From assembly GCF_900114745.1 (NCBI RefSeq), contig NZ_FOUB01000037.1, positions 1 to 35,493 on the forward strand: 35,493 nucleotides of DNA. The letters are read 5' to 3'. Position numbers and translations under genes: made by a program. Every line of letters starts with the position of its first letter. The first letter of the stretch is position 1. The notes under the pieces were generated by a model. The model saw nothing but the letters and a program-made list of their open reading frames with translations. It was not told where the DNA came from and made no database searches. Origin of the DNA: Nitrosomonas communis (GTDB lineage Bacteria; Pseudomonadota; Gammaproteobacteria; Burkholderiales; Nitrosomonadaceae). Positions 8,173-15,930 of the stretch are shown one piece after another.

Positions 8173-8211
8173 ATGATTTGCTCTATCCTTCTTATAAAAA
8201 ATAATTCCAAC

Positions 8212-8230
8212 TGTACCGAAAATGTACCGA
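8212..8230. repeat. direct repeat TGTACCGA x2, candidate integrase arm sites
   Basis: TGTACCGA occurs at 8212-8219 and 8223-8230, again an 11-base period. It lies about 100 bases from the tRNA scar on the opposite side from the GTAGCAAT pair and has a different sequence. Confidence 0.45.
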
Positions 8231-8368
8231 TAAATATTTAATACGAATAAAAAGAAAACTCTATTCTCTAAGAGATAAGTAATATGTAAGTATGGGATTG
8301 AGAGAACAGCTAGAGATAAATATGAATAGACAGAAATAATGGGATTCTAAAAATTAAGGAAATTAATA

Positions 8369-8569
8369 ATGAAATATCTTAGTTGGGGAGGAGTAGGTAA
8401 TACGTTACAAAATGGTTCATCTGAAGGCTTCTCATTTGAATTCTTTCTTATTGGTTTGGGAGGAGCCTTCTGTATGGTGATAGGTTATGTGATATTTGTA
8501 TTACTTTTGAATTATGTATGTTCTAAAATCTTCAGTCAGAGAATAAAAGACTGGTGGCAAAAGATATAA
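8369..8569 (+). CDS. small single-TM membrane protein (66 aa)
   Basis: No family recognised. A glycine-rich N-terminus (LSWGGVGNTL) is followed by a long hydrophobic helix (FFLIGLGGAFCMVIGYVIFV through LLLNYV) and a basic tail (CSKIFSQRIKDWWQKI), predicting an N-out/C-in inner-membrane protein. AAGGA lies at a workable distance before the ATG. It is isolated: the next gene is on the other strand. Small membrane proteins in such cargo may be effectors, but nothing shows that here. Confidence 0.5.
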   Translation: MKYLSWGGVGNTLQNGSSEGFSFEFFLIGLGGAFCMVIGYVIFVLLLNYVCSKIFSQRIKDWWQKI

Positions 8570-8793
8570 CATAACTAACAAATACTAATCACATAGCGAC
8601 AATCACTATCGAGAACTTATTAGTATGAAAAGCCGGTGAATCTTTTTGAAATAATACAGTTCAAATTATTCTTTGAATAAGGTAGATGATGAGTTCTCGT
8701 CGCCGGTTATACCCAATGCATTAAGTATTGCACTAACATAACTAATCATCCTCACCTTTTCACAAGTATGTTCTTTTCCCATGCAGTCAAAGC
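8570..8793. other. 224-base gap, no gene recognised
   Basis: The gap lies between the small membrane protein gene and the ATPase gene. A tiny plus-strand frame near 8690 reads MMSSRRRLYPMH, too short to assign. No repeat or RNA structure stood out. Confidence 0.4.
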
Positions 8794-10125
8794 CTAAATA
8801 GGATTAAAATAATTAGTATTAAATAATTCTTCTCCGATTGGCATCGGAATATCTTGTAGAATTTCTTCTCTATTACAATGCTTCAGAAAAAAATATAATG
8901 AAGAATCAATTATTTTTAACATTTTTCCACCTCTATCATAGTCAAGGAATGGTGGCTGAATTTTCTTATTAATTTGATGCTGTATAATATTGTGTAGCAA
9001 TGCGCCCAAGTCACTAGATCTTACGTCATCAGGACGGTGATGTATTTTTCTAATCTCTTCTAGTAGGGTCGCTCTTGATAGACCTTTTTCAATTTCATCG
9101 AAATTATAAGTAAGTAAGAGTTTAATGAAATAATAAGGAAATGCTAACGATGGTTTTCCACTTTGATTGCTAGTTTTGCGGGCAGTATCTACAAAAGCCT
9201 CAAAATTTCTGGTATGACGACTACCATACTCGCTCGCTTTACTTTTCAAAGCAGAATGCAAGTTTTCTTGACTAATTCTCACTAACTTATTACTTGTTTT
9301 GTTGACATTGGCATTAACACAGCAATATTTGCAAATTTCTTGCACGACTCCAATGCTATCAAAAGAGTCATTTATCAATTGATTCTCCACTTCGGAAAAA
9401 TCAACGTTTAGCAATCTTGAACCTTTTTGAATTACTTTTTGAAAATCAGTTACTTCCCATGGCTCAACCGGTACTTCAGTAATCCTATCTAAAAGATCAC
9501 CATTAAACTGGATCAGTCGGTTAGCTTCGCGCCAAATTCCTAATATAACAAAAATAATATGGTGATCTTGGAAAACTCGCAGATCATATGCAAGTGTCTC
9601 TTGTACATCGCGGACCAAATAGTGAAAATTCTCTAAGACTATATATTTTTTGAAATTATTAGCTTTAAGCAGCTCTGAAACATCCTGTGCTAGTGCGAGG
9701 TTATATTCTACGAAACTACTTGTTGTTGAAGTTTTATTGCTTTTTTTACCTTCTAATTCCGAATTACCATTTGTGTCACTGATAAATGGAATTTTTATAT
9801 TAAAATCAGTACCTACTTTCCCCCCATATTCAAAGCCATTTTCCTTAGACTCTGATTCTATATATTTAATTTTGAGTTGCCTGATTACTGATTTGTAAAT
9901 ATCAATTGGTTTAGTCTGAGGAGAACATTCAACTTTTACATATTTATCATCATCTAGATGTTTAAGGATTAGGGAAGTTTTGCCTTGCTTTGAAGAACCG
10001 TACACTATGACTTCATTACCATCTGTAAGAGCGGTTTTAAACTTAGAATCAACAGACTCACGCTCAATATATGTTGCTATTAGTTTACTTTTAACTCCAA
10101 AAACATCTGATGTTTTATATTCCAT
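8794..10125 (-). CDS. AAA/STAND-like ATPase (443 aa)
   Basis: Walker A is at residues 43-51 (GSSKQGKTS). The Walker B strand is probably YIVLENFHYL at 161-170, where the usual DE/DD is LEN. A sensor-1-like strand, IIFVILGIWRE, lies at 190-200. Residues 345-395 (SRATLLEEIRKI, VRSSDLGALLHNI) look like a winged-helix segment. A low-complexity Ser/Thr/Lys stretch at 119-137 is probably disordered. The architecture (P-loop ATPase with C-terminal helical and winged-helix parts) is common in AAA proteins of the ORC/STAND kind found in defence cargo. No effector domain is recognised. It stands alone, with no partner gene on the same strand nearby. Confidence 0.7.
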   Translation of the reverse strand: MEYKTSDVFGVKSKLIATYIERESVDSKFKTALTDGNEVIVYGSSKQGKTSLILKHLDDDKYVKVECSPQTKPIDIYKSVIRQLKIKYIESESKENGFEYGGKVGTDFNIKIPFISDTNGNSELEGKKSNKTSTTSSFVEYNLALAQDVSELLKANNFKKYIVLENFHYLVRDVQETLAYDLRVFQDHHIIFVILGIWREANRLIQFNGDLLDRITEVPVEPWEVTDFQKVIQKGSRLLNVDFSEVENQLINDSFDSIGVVQEICKYCCVNANVNKTSNKLVRISQENLHSALKSKASEYGSRHTRNFEAFVDTARKTSNQSGKPSLAFPYYFIKLLLTYNFDEIEKGLSRATLLEEIRKIHHRPDDVRSSDLGALLHNIIQHQINKKIQPPFLDYDRGGKMLKIIDSSLYFFLKHCNREEILQDIPMPIGEELFNTNYFNPI

Positions 10126-10719
10126 TTTTTATTTCAATCAGGTCTAAAGTTTATAATTCACTAAAATGTAACATAATATGAATGATATCCAGCAATAAAA
10201 AGTTTATTGTCATAACTTTATTAATATTTATTGGAAACTCCTCTGAAGCATCATTCCAAAATGACTTTCAAGTATGACTTTTTCTGATTTCTAGAGCGTT
10301 AATATCCTTATCTAGTAATGTAATTTAACTTCGTAGACTTGCAACAAGCTTGCGTATTCTAGTATGTAGCTTCAATGAATCTTCTCTGATTATTAGTAAG
10401 ATTTACCGATGAGGGGTAGAGGGGGGATGCAACTATCCAACCTATTCTTCAATTGGTGTTGAATTTTTCTCCATAAAAATCCTATGGTTAGAATTACTAC
10501 AATAACCACACAATCAAGTTATTAAAATTTGTTTGATAATATGCAGGTGTATTAATTAGGAACAATTAAAATCACTGATGAAGATATAGTTACTAATAAA
10601 AAATGCAGATATTACAATAATAAATAAACCTAATAAAAGCATATTATTCAATTAGTTGCATCTTTGTTTTGTTAATTGCAAGAATTCTAGACTAAAAACT
10701 AGTTATTGAGAAAATAATT
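10126..10719. other. 594-base AT-rich intergenic region
   Basis: This separates the divergent ATPase and secreted-protein genes, so it should hold both promoters. I see no conserved gene, RNA or strong repeat. A short purine-rich stretch GGGGTAGAGGGGGGATG lies near 10410. Confidence 0.5.
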
Positions 10720-11544
10720 ATGATAATTCATTTAATTACAAAACTATCATTTACTTTATTGTTAGTTCTAATGACTAATAATGCAGTAGCAGAATGGAAA
10801 TTAGCGTTCAATGGTATGTTCCGCAATAAAAAAATTCAAGTTTATTTAGATTATGACAGAATTCGAAAATCGGGAGATACTGTCAAGATATGGGAATTAG
10901 TTGACTTTCCAGAAGGTTCTGAGCTTGTTAATAATTTGTCTGTTAAGTCTCTTACAGAATTCGATTGTTTGGATGAACGACACAGAAGCCTCTATAAAGT
11001 GTTTTATACTGGAAATATGGGAGAAGGGCGAGTAGATTTTAGCGTTGATACCCCTTCTAATTGGGCGCCAATAATACCAGAAACAGTTACTGAAAGTCTT
11101 TGGAAAGAAGCATGTGGAAAGCAAGACTTTGAAACTCAGACATTATCTATGCCATTGCCTGCAGCTCCTGATTGGGAATCTTCTGGATGGATGGAAGTAT
11201 ATAGGGATAATAGTTTTATTCGTTTCCATATATATCCGTCATCAATTCAAAAAAACAATCGGTTTGGCAGAGTGTGGACTTTGTTCTCATGCAAAACTGA
11301 TACATCTTCAAGACTCTATCATATCAGGCGAATACTTTATGAATTTGACTGCGATAATAAAAGAGTAAAAGTTGTCGATGAAAAATTTAATGACGATCCT
11401 AATCCCCCTAATGATGGAGGAATAAGGCATATCAGGATGGCCTCTCGCCCTACAATTGAAGAATGGAAAGGACAGTCAATAGAAGAACCTAAGTTATGGG
11501 GTACTTTGAAAAATGATCTTTTTTATAACATTTGTAACAGATGA
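10720..11544 (+). CDS. secreted protein with two surface-adhesin-E-like halves (274 aa)
   Basis: Residues 1-24 are a signal peptide with likely cleavage after AVA (MTNNAVA|EWKLAF). The mature first half (25-140) has the pattern of Surface-adhesin protein E domains: YLDYDRIRKSGDTVKIWELV, then KSLTEFDCLDERHRSLY, MGEGRVDFS and a Cys near the end. The second half (150-274) repeats the plan more loosely: WMEVYRDNSFIRFHIYPSSI, RVWTLFSC, RILYEFDCDNKRVKV, ending YNICNR. Paired cysteines in each half suggest disulfides in the periplasm. The family is widespread and poorly understood; an adhesin role is only by name. The gene is monocistronic, with GAGAA before the ATG. Confidence 0.7.
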   Translation: MIIHLITKLSFTLLLVLMTNNAVAEWKLAFNGMFRNKKIQVYLDYDRIRKSGDTVKIWELVDFPEGSELVNNLSVKSLTEFDCLDERHRSLYKVFYTGNMGEGRVDFSVDTPSNWAPIIPETVTESLWKEACGKQDFETQTLSMPLPAAPDWESSGWMEVYRDNSFIRFHIYPSSIQKNNRFGRVWTLFSCKTDTSSRLYHIRRILYEFDCDNKRVKVVDEKFNDDPNPPNDGGIRHIRMASRPTIEEWKGQSIEEPKLWGTLKNDLFYNICNR

Positions 11545-11913
11545 AGTGAGATCATTCAATAAATATTCTTCTTCGAAGAATGCAATGTATCTTTAGTTAA
11601 ATAACATTATTGGGAATTGGTCTGCTGGTATTAATCTGGATGAAAATAACCTCTTAGTAATGGAAGAGATGTAATCAATAAGATATAAATATTAATACTA
11701 CTAATCTCTCCCCCAAGGAGAGGAAATATACATATATCTAATAATAGTTATAGAATTAATTAGTTAAGTTATTATTACTGTAGTTGCTAGCTTTGGTAGG
11801 GTAGTGAGAACTTCTTACAATGCATATCCTCTTTCACCATCGTTCTCTCTTCACCAGCTAAGCTTAATTAGACGGATGAGTAGAAAAAAAACAAGAATTA
11901 GAATACCTAATAA
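11545..11913. other. 369-base intergenic region between convergent genes
   Basis: AT-rich. A small hairpin, CTCTCC / GGAGAG with a 5-base loop, lies at 11706-11722 and could end transcription weakly. No gene seen. Confidence 0.45.
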
Positions 11914-13140
11914 TTATTTAATTACTGGATATGTATTAGCTATTGAGTAGAAGGTTTCTTCCATTAAATGATGTAGTTCTGCTTCATGTTTCTTGCTTAC
12001 GATAAAACTATCATGTACAGGAAGACAAACAATACCTCTTTCGGTTAATTGATTGATAATTTTCTCAGCAAGCCAAGCGTCAAGATTCTGCAAATGCAAC
12101 CCAAACCCAGGGTTATAGAAAGATTTGCTAATTACTTCATGTTTCTGTTCAATTTTCTGCAGTAGGGATTCAGCATTCTTGATACGGAATTCACTTCTGA
12201 TAGTATTTAAGGCATGTTGACGGGATTCGCAATTGAATAACACTAAGAAAGCTTTCTTTACCTCACTTCGGTCACATCCTTCAATAGTGTAGGGGTCATC
12301 CGTTACTGGAATTCCTTTCAAAGCGTAGGCAAGGGTAGGATGCAGGGCTGAATAATCCAGTTCACATACTTCTTCACCGTTTATCGTTAATTTCTTCCTA
12401 TCATCTTTGGGCATTGTCTGCCAAAAACCACAATAAAAACGACCTCCACCACTTTCCCCATTAAATATCCGCTTTACCGTAATGCAGGTTGGATCATATT
12501 TATTTCGAAGGTCAATTCCATCCGTACCAATGTTGGAGCGTCTAAGCAGATCATTGTATTTTCGTAAATCTTCCCGCATTTGATTGGTAAATTCATCATC
12601 AACATAATCAATAACTTTTCCATTCTCATCCTTCTTGATGATGGTTTCTTCTTCCGGGGCTTCTGGATCGCGTTCTATTTTCGATATGTCAAATTCTAAT
12701 AGGTCTAAAAGTTTCTCACTAGCTTTAATACGTGACTGAAAACCTTCTCCTTTAGCTTTATCAAAGAAACCTATTTTTTCTTCGACATAACCTAATGCAA
12801 TAAGATTTTTTAGCACACCATTGAATAAGTCATATTTCAAGAATAACTTTCTATATCGAGCATCCTTTGTATAGTCATTCCGATTTAAACTAATCATCCG
12901 CCAAGGGCTTTTGCTGTAATTTGCTGCTACCCATAAATCCAAAATGAGCACGTCTAAATGTTTCCTAACCCGCTGAGCTTTTCTCATTTGCTTATCATTT
13001 GCTTTTCTTAATTGCTTAATTTCAGAAAATATTCCTGACAACTGCTCATTCATCGAGGGATAGTCTGTTTTTCGATGGACTTGAAGCGGAGATGCTTCCA
13101 GCAATGCTTCTTTTAACAATTGTTCTTGACTAACGGTCAT
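11914..13140 (-). CDS. family-A-like DNA/RNA polymerase, TV-Pol type (408 aa)
   Basis: The palm motifs of superfamily-A polymerases are visible: motif A as ELDYSALHPTLAYAL (D262), a motif-B-like helix RSEVKKAFLVLFN (R291, K295/K296) and motif C as CLPVHDSFIV (H376-D377). The family-typical GGGRFYCGFWQTMP lies at 231-244. The N-terminal 200 residues are helical and highly charged and may take the place of the exonuclease/thumb parts. The size is far below Pol I (about 930 residues). A family with this layout, related to Pol A and T7-type RNA polymerases and found in transposons and viruses (TV-Pol), has been described. Priming or extension activity is inferred. The neighbours are cargo genes, with no helicase or primase adjacent. 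Confidence 0.72.
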   Translation of the reverse strand: MTVSQEQLLKEALLEASPLQVHRKTDYPSMNEQLSGIFSEIKQLRKANDKQMRKAQRVRKHLDVLILDLWVAANYSKSPWRMISLNRNDYTKDARYRKLFLKYDLFNGVLKNLIALGYVEEKIGFFDKAKGEGFQSRIKASEKLLDLLEFDISKIERDPEAPEEETIIKKDENGKVIDYVDDEFTNQMREDLRKYNDLLRRSNIGTDGIDLRNKYDPTCITVKRIFNGESGGGRFYCGFWQTMPKDDRKKLTINGEEVCELDYSALHPTLAYALKGIPVTDDPYTIEGCDRSEVKKAFLVLFNCESRQHALNTIRSEFRIKNAESLLQKIEQKHEVISKSFYNPGFGLHLQNLDAWLAEKIINQLTERGIVCLPVHDSFIVSKKHEAELHHLMEETFYSIANTYPVIK

Positions 13141-13521
13141 GAAATTAAAAGCAATTAAGCGATAGGATTGGTAGGAAGTGGCATTCTTGACGAGTATTAA
13201 AATTCTTATGCTGTTATCATTCCAAATGCATCAAAACTCATTAGGATGCTCTGTATTGAATTATAAGCTTTATGCCTATGGAATGGCATGTCTTATGGGA
13301 CATAGCTTTTTCCCCATTGAAAGTTGCCAGTATACCTTTTGTTTTGCCTGAAATATTCGCGGAGTAATATTTGCTGACTGAGCGCGTACAGTGGGGGTCA
13401 TACATCTGAGTGCTAAATCCATAGAAGATATTAAACAACCACTATCTGTTTCATGGTGAATCCACACCATCAAGATCAAGGCATTGCTATTCTGTTCGGA
13501 AAAAGGAGGAGTTGATAGATC
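13141..13521. other. 381-base gap with two overlapping short frames, unassigned
   Basis: Minus-strand frames at 13241-13438 and 13276-13479 overlap in different phases. Neither reads like a known family. They could be the remains of one frameshifted gene. Confidence 0.35.
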
Positions 13522-14406
13522 TCATAGCTTGCTTTTCAACATACGCGCCAGAGCTTTTGCATTTTTGACCGCATCACCGCCAAAATCGTTATTGAAATAA
13601 ATCCACACTGTCTTGGCTTTGGCCTGCTGAATTCGCTTCGCCCATTCCTTCAATTCGTCCTGGGTGTAATCATGGCGATACCATGCCTTTTTGCCATGAA
13701 AGCGAATGTAAATATCCTCGGCTGTTTTGATCAATTCGTCCGGCAGCCGGGGCGCACTGCATGAACAGAATATGAGATTGGCCTCTTTTAGGGCCGTATA
13801 GACCTTCTCATTCCACCAACTTCCATGGCGGAATTCGACCACGTTCCTTTGCCCAGTTTGAAGCTGGCTCACAATCGCCTTGAGCTTTGCTGGGCTATAA
13901 TGGTAACTTGGCGGAACCTGATACAGAAAACATCCCATCCTGTCGCCAAGTATCGTAGCGATGTGGCCGAAATCCTTTACCAGTTCCTCCGTGCCTTCGA
14001 ACTTCTTCGTATGGGTAATCAACTCGCACACCTTGACCGTATAAACGAACTTTTTCAGGCCAGCCTGTTTAATCCAGCTCATCACTGTCGTTTCTGTTGG
14101 CCATGAGTAGAATGAGGCATTGATCTCAACCGTCCCAAAAGTTTGGGCGTAATGGGCAAACCAGTCCTTTGTTGCCAGACCTTCGGGGTAAAATGCATTG
14201 CGCCAGTGCCAGTAAAACCATCCAGAACAGCCTATATGATAGGTCGTTCCCTCGGGCGCAGGTGGCCTTATTGGAGAAGGAATGTTAGATGCAAGCCTAA
14301 GTTTATGCATTTTAAATGCTCTGAGAACATTATTCTCCCGCTGCTTTTGGCGTTTGATTTCGCGTTTCTCGCGTCGTTGCTCTTTGGTCAGGGTAGACTT
14401 TTCCAT
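13522..14406 (-). CDS. DUF72 (YecE-like) protein (294 aa)
   Basis: DUF72 proteins are TIM-barrel-like and of uncertain function. The family signatures are all present: HIGCSGWFYWHWRNAFYP (57-74), VEINASFYSWPTE, MGCFLYQVPPSYHYS, VVEFRHGSWW, DIYIRFHGKKAWYRHDY and VWIYFNNDFGGDAVKNA. The length fits the family plus a basic N-terminal extension of about 50 residues (KEQRREKREIKRQKQRE), which may bind nucleic acid or be disordered. The start at 14406 keeps that extension; a later start is possible. It is monocistronic, convergent to nothing close, and base composition is more GC-rich than the island to its left, consistent with ordinary chromosome. Confidence 0.9.
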   Translation of the reverse strand: MEKSTLTKEQRREKREIKRQKQRENNVLRAFKMHKLRLASNIPSPIRPPAPEGTTYHIGCSGWFYWHWRNAFYPEGLATKDWFAHYAQTFGTVEINASFYSWPTETTVMSWIKQAGLKKFVYTVKVCELITHTKKFEGTEELVKDFGHIATILGDRMGCFLYQVPPSYHYSPAKLKAIVSQLQTGQRNVVEFRHGSWWNEKVYTALKEANLIFCSCSAPRLPDELIKTAEDIYIRFHGKKAWYRHDYTQDELKEWAKRIQQAKAKTVWIYFNNDFGGDAVKNAKALARMLKSKL

Positions 14407-14483
14407 CGAAAACCTATGTTAAGAAAGATGTCGAGGTGTAATTTCATTTCTAAACCAAACCTCACTTTAGCAGTTTTTCCTTG

Positions 14484-14585
14484 TATACCCATCGCACTTC
14501 AAAATCCGGTTTTTATAATCCCTCATCCTACCTTCTCCCAGCGGGAGAAGGTATAGACGCCGAGTTTTGAAGTGCGATGGGTATA
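14484..14585. repeat. nested inverted repeat, MITE/REP-like
   Basis: An outer perfect 21-base inverted repeat (14484-14504 and 14565-14585; core ACCCATCGCACTTCAAAA) encloses an inner perfect 11-base hairpin TACCTTCTCCC / GGGAGAAGGTA (14529-14553, loop AGC). There is no coding content. The structure fits a small non-autonomous element or extragenic palindrome. Confidence 0.8.
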
Positions 14586-14651
14586 TTTATTTGTTTGGGT
14601 GAAGAAGTTAGGAGTTGTTGCAAAAAATATCGCAATTTAGACGCGGCCAAA

Positions 14652-14960
14652 AAGAACTGGTCAGGCATTCCAAACGGTGTCGACTTCACTGGAGTGGATG
14701 TTAATGATAACATGCTCTCCATCGCGGAAGGGAAAGCGCGGCCTTCTTAAGAAAAAGAAAATTTTCTGGCAAACATGGGCGCTCATAAATTGGAATTCAA
14801 ATCTGCTTCATTTGATCTTGTCCTGGCCCCTTCGGTCTTATCAGCTTTAAGTTCTCTGAAAAAAGGTGTCAAGGAAATGATTCGCGTACTCGTAAATTTG
14901 ACACATCATAATGTCTTCGGCATGCACCTGAGCTGGTTCCTGCTTTTCGAGAAACAATAG
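14652..14960 (+). pseudogene. SAM-dependent methyltransferase remnant
   Basis: The frame reads NGVDFTGVDVNDNMLSIAEG (motif I/II region with the acidic residue that binds SAM ribose), then an in-frame TAA near 14748, then LEFKSASFDLVLAPSVLSAL and KGVKEMIRVL (motifs IV-VI of small class I methyltransferases, PmtA/UbiE-like). The glycine-rich motif I and everything before it are lost, and the tail decays to a TAG at 14960. It sits three bases before the flavoprotein gene, suggesting a former two-gene unit. Confidence 0.65.
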
Positions 14961-14963
14961 ACA

Positions 14964-15860
14964 ATGTATGACGTCATCATCGTGGGAGGCGGCCCAGCTG
15001 GTCTCTCCGCCGCCCTCATCCTAGGACGCTGCCTGCGATCGGTGCTGGTTTGTGATAACGGCAAGCCTCGAAATGCTTTTTCCCGGGCCCTTCACGGATA
15101 CCTTACCCGTGATGGCATTCCTCCTTTTGAGTTCATCGCCTCGGCCCGAAAAGAGATCCAAAAATATGAAACGGTGAAATTCTTTGATGCAGAGGTCAGC
15201 GGCGCGAAGCGGAAGGAGGGATGCTTTGAAGTCACTCTCTCCAGCGGAATAATCTATCACTCGAAGAAGCTTTTACTGGCCACCGGCGTAGTGGATGCGA
15301 TTCCTAAAATTCAAGGTATCGAGGAACACTATGGAAAGAGCGTTCACACCTGCCCTTATTGCGATGCTTGGGAAGTAAGAGGAAAACAACTGGCTGTCTT
15401 TGGGAAGGGAGAACGAGGATTTAAGCTCTCCCTGTCGCTCAAGACCTGGAGTGAGGATGTTACTCTCCTTACCGATGGCCCAAGTGGATTCTTGCCGGAG
15501 CAACGGGAAAAACTTGAGAACAATGGTATCAAACTCAGGGAAGAAAAGATTAGGCAACTCAAGGGTGAAGACGGACAATTAAAGTACATAGAATTTCAAA
15601 GTGGTGAAGTCTTGCCTCGGGAGGCGCTGTTTTTTAATACCGAATCCTATTTAAGATCAGGCCTTCTGGAAGAGTTAGGATGCCCTTATGAACATGAAGA
15701 AGGTGTCTTCTCAGGAAAATACGAAATGACAGAGGTTCCCGGACTCTATGTGGCGGGAAACATCTGCCGGGATATTCAGTTAGTCATCGTTGCTGCCGCA
15801 GAAGGAGCTCAGGCAGCCTTTGGCATTAACACCGCTCTCACGCAAGAAAATCAATCTTAG
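14964..15860 (+). CDS. thioredoxin-reductase-like FAD/NAD(P) oxidoreductase (298 aa)
   Basis: The FAD-binding Rossmann motif is at residues 3-16 (DVIIVGGGPAGLSA), and the family redox pair CPYC at about 134-137 (HTCPYCDAWEVRG). The second Rossmann loop, KQLAVFGKGERGF, lacks the full GxGxxA/G pattern. The FAD-closing motif is VPGLYVAGNICRDIQLVIVA with AAAEGAQAAFGIN. The arrangement matches small TrxB-like flavoproteins; the partner (a thioredoxin or small molecule) is not shown. LHGYLTRDGIPPFEF resembles the gliotoxin-reductase/HlmI-like branch rather than classical TrxB. It follows a methyltransferase remnant directly and converges on parC. Confidence 0.82.
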   Translation: MYDVIIVGGGPAGLSAALILGRCLRSVLVCDNGKPRNAFSRALHGYLTRDGIPPFEFIASARKEIQKYETVKFFDAEVSGAKRKEGCFEVTLSSGIIYHSKKLLLATGVVDAIPKIQGIEEHYGKSVHTCPYCDAWEVRGKQLAVFGKGERGFKLSLSLKTWSEDVTLLTDGPSGFLPEQREKLENNGIKLREEKIRQLKGEDGQLKYIEFQSGEVLPREALFFNTESYLRSGLLEELGCPYEHEEGVFSGKYEMTEVPGLYVAGNICRDIQLVIVAAAEGAQAAFGINTALTQENQS

Positions 15861-15930
15861 CGCACTCTCACAGGTGCCATTCTCCTCAATTGAGGGGTCC
15901 TTGAAAATTTAGAGTGGCTTATCCACGAAA

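Noticed and set aside
8690..8735. MSSRRRLYPMH mini-frame as a peptide gene or insertion-sequence end
   Set aside because: Twelve codons, no supporting terminal repeats.
13241..13479. Two overlapping minus-strand frames as a gene
   Set aside because: Neither resembles a family, there is no ribosome site, and they conflict in phase; kept as unassigned gap.
15884..15895. Palindrome CCTCAATTGAGG between the flavoprotein gene and parC as a terminator
   Set aside because: No loop and no T run; too short to call.
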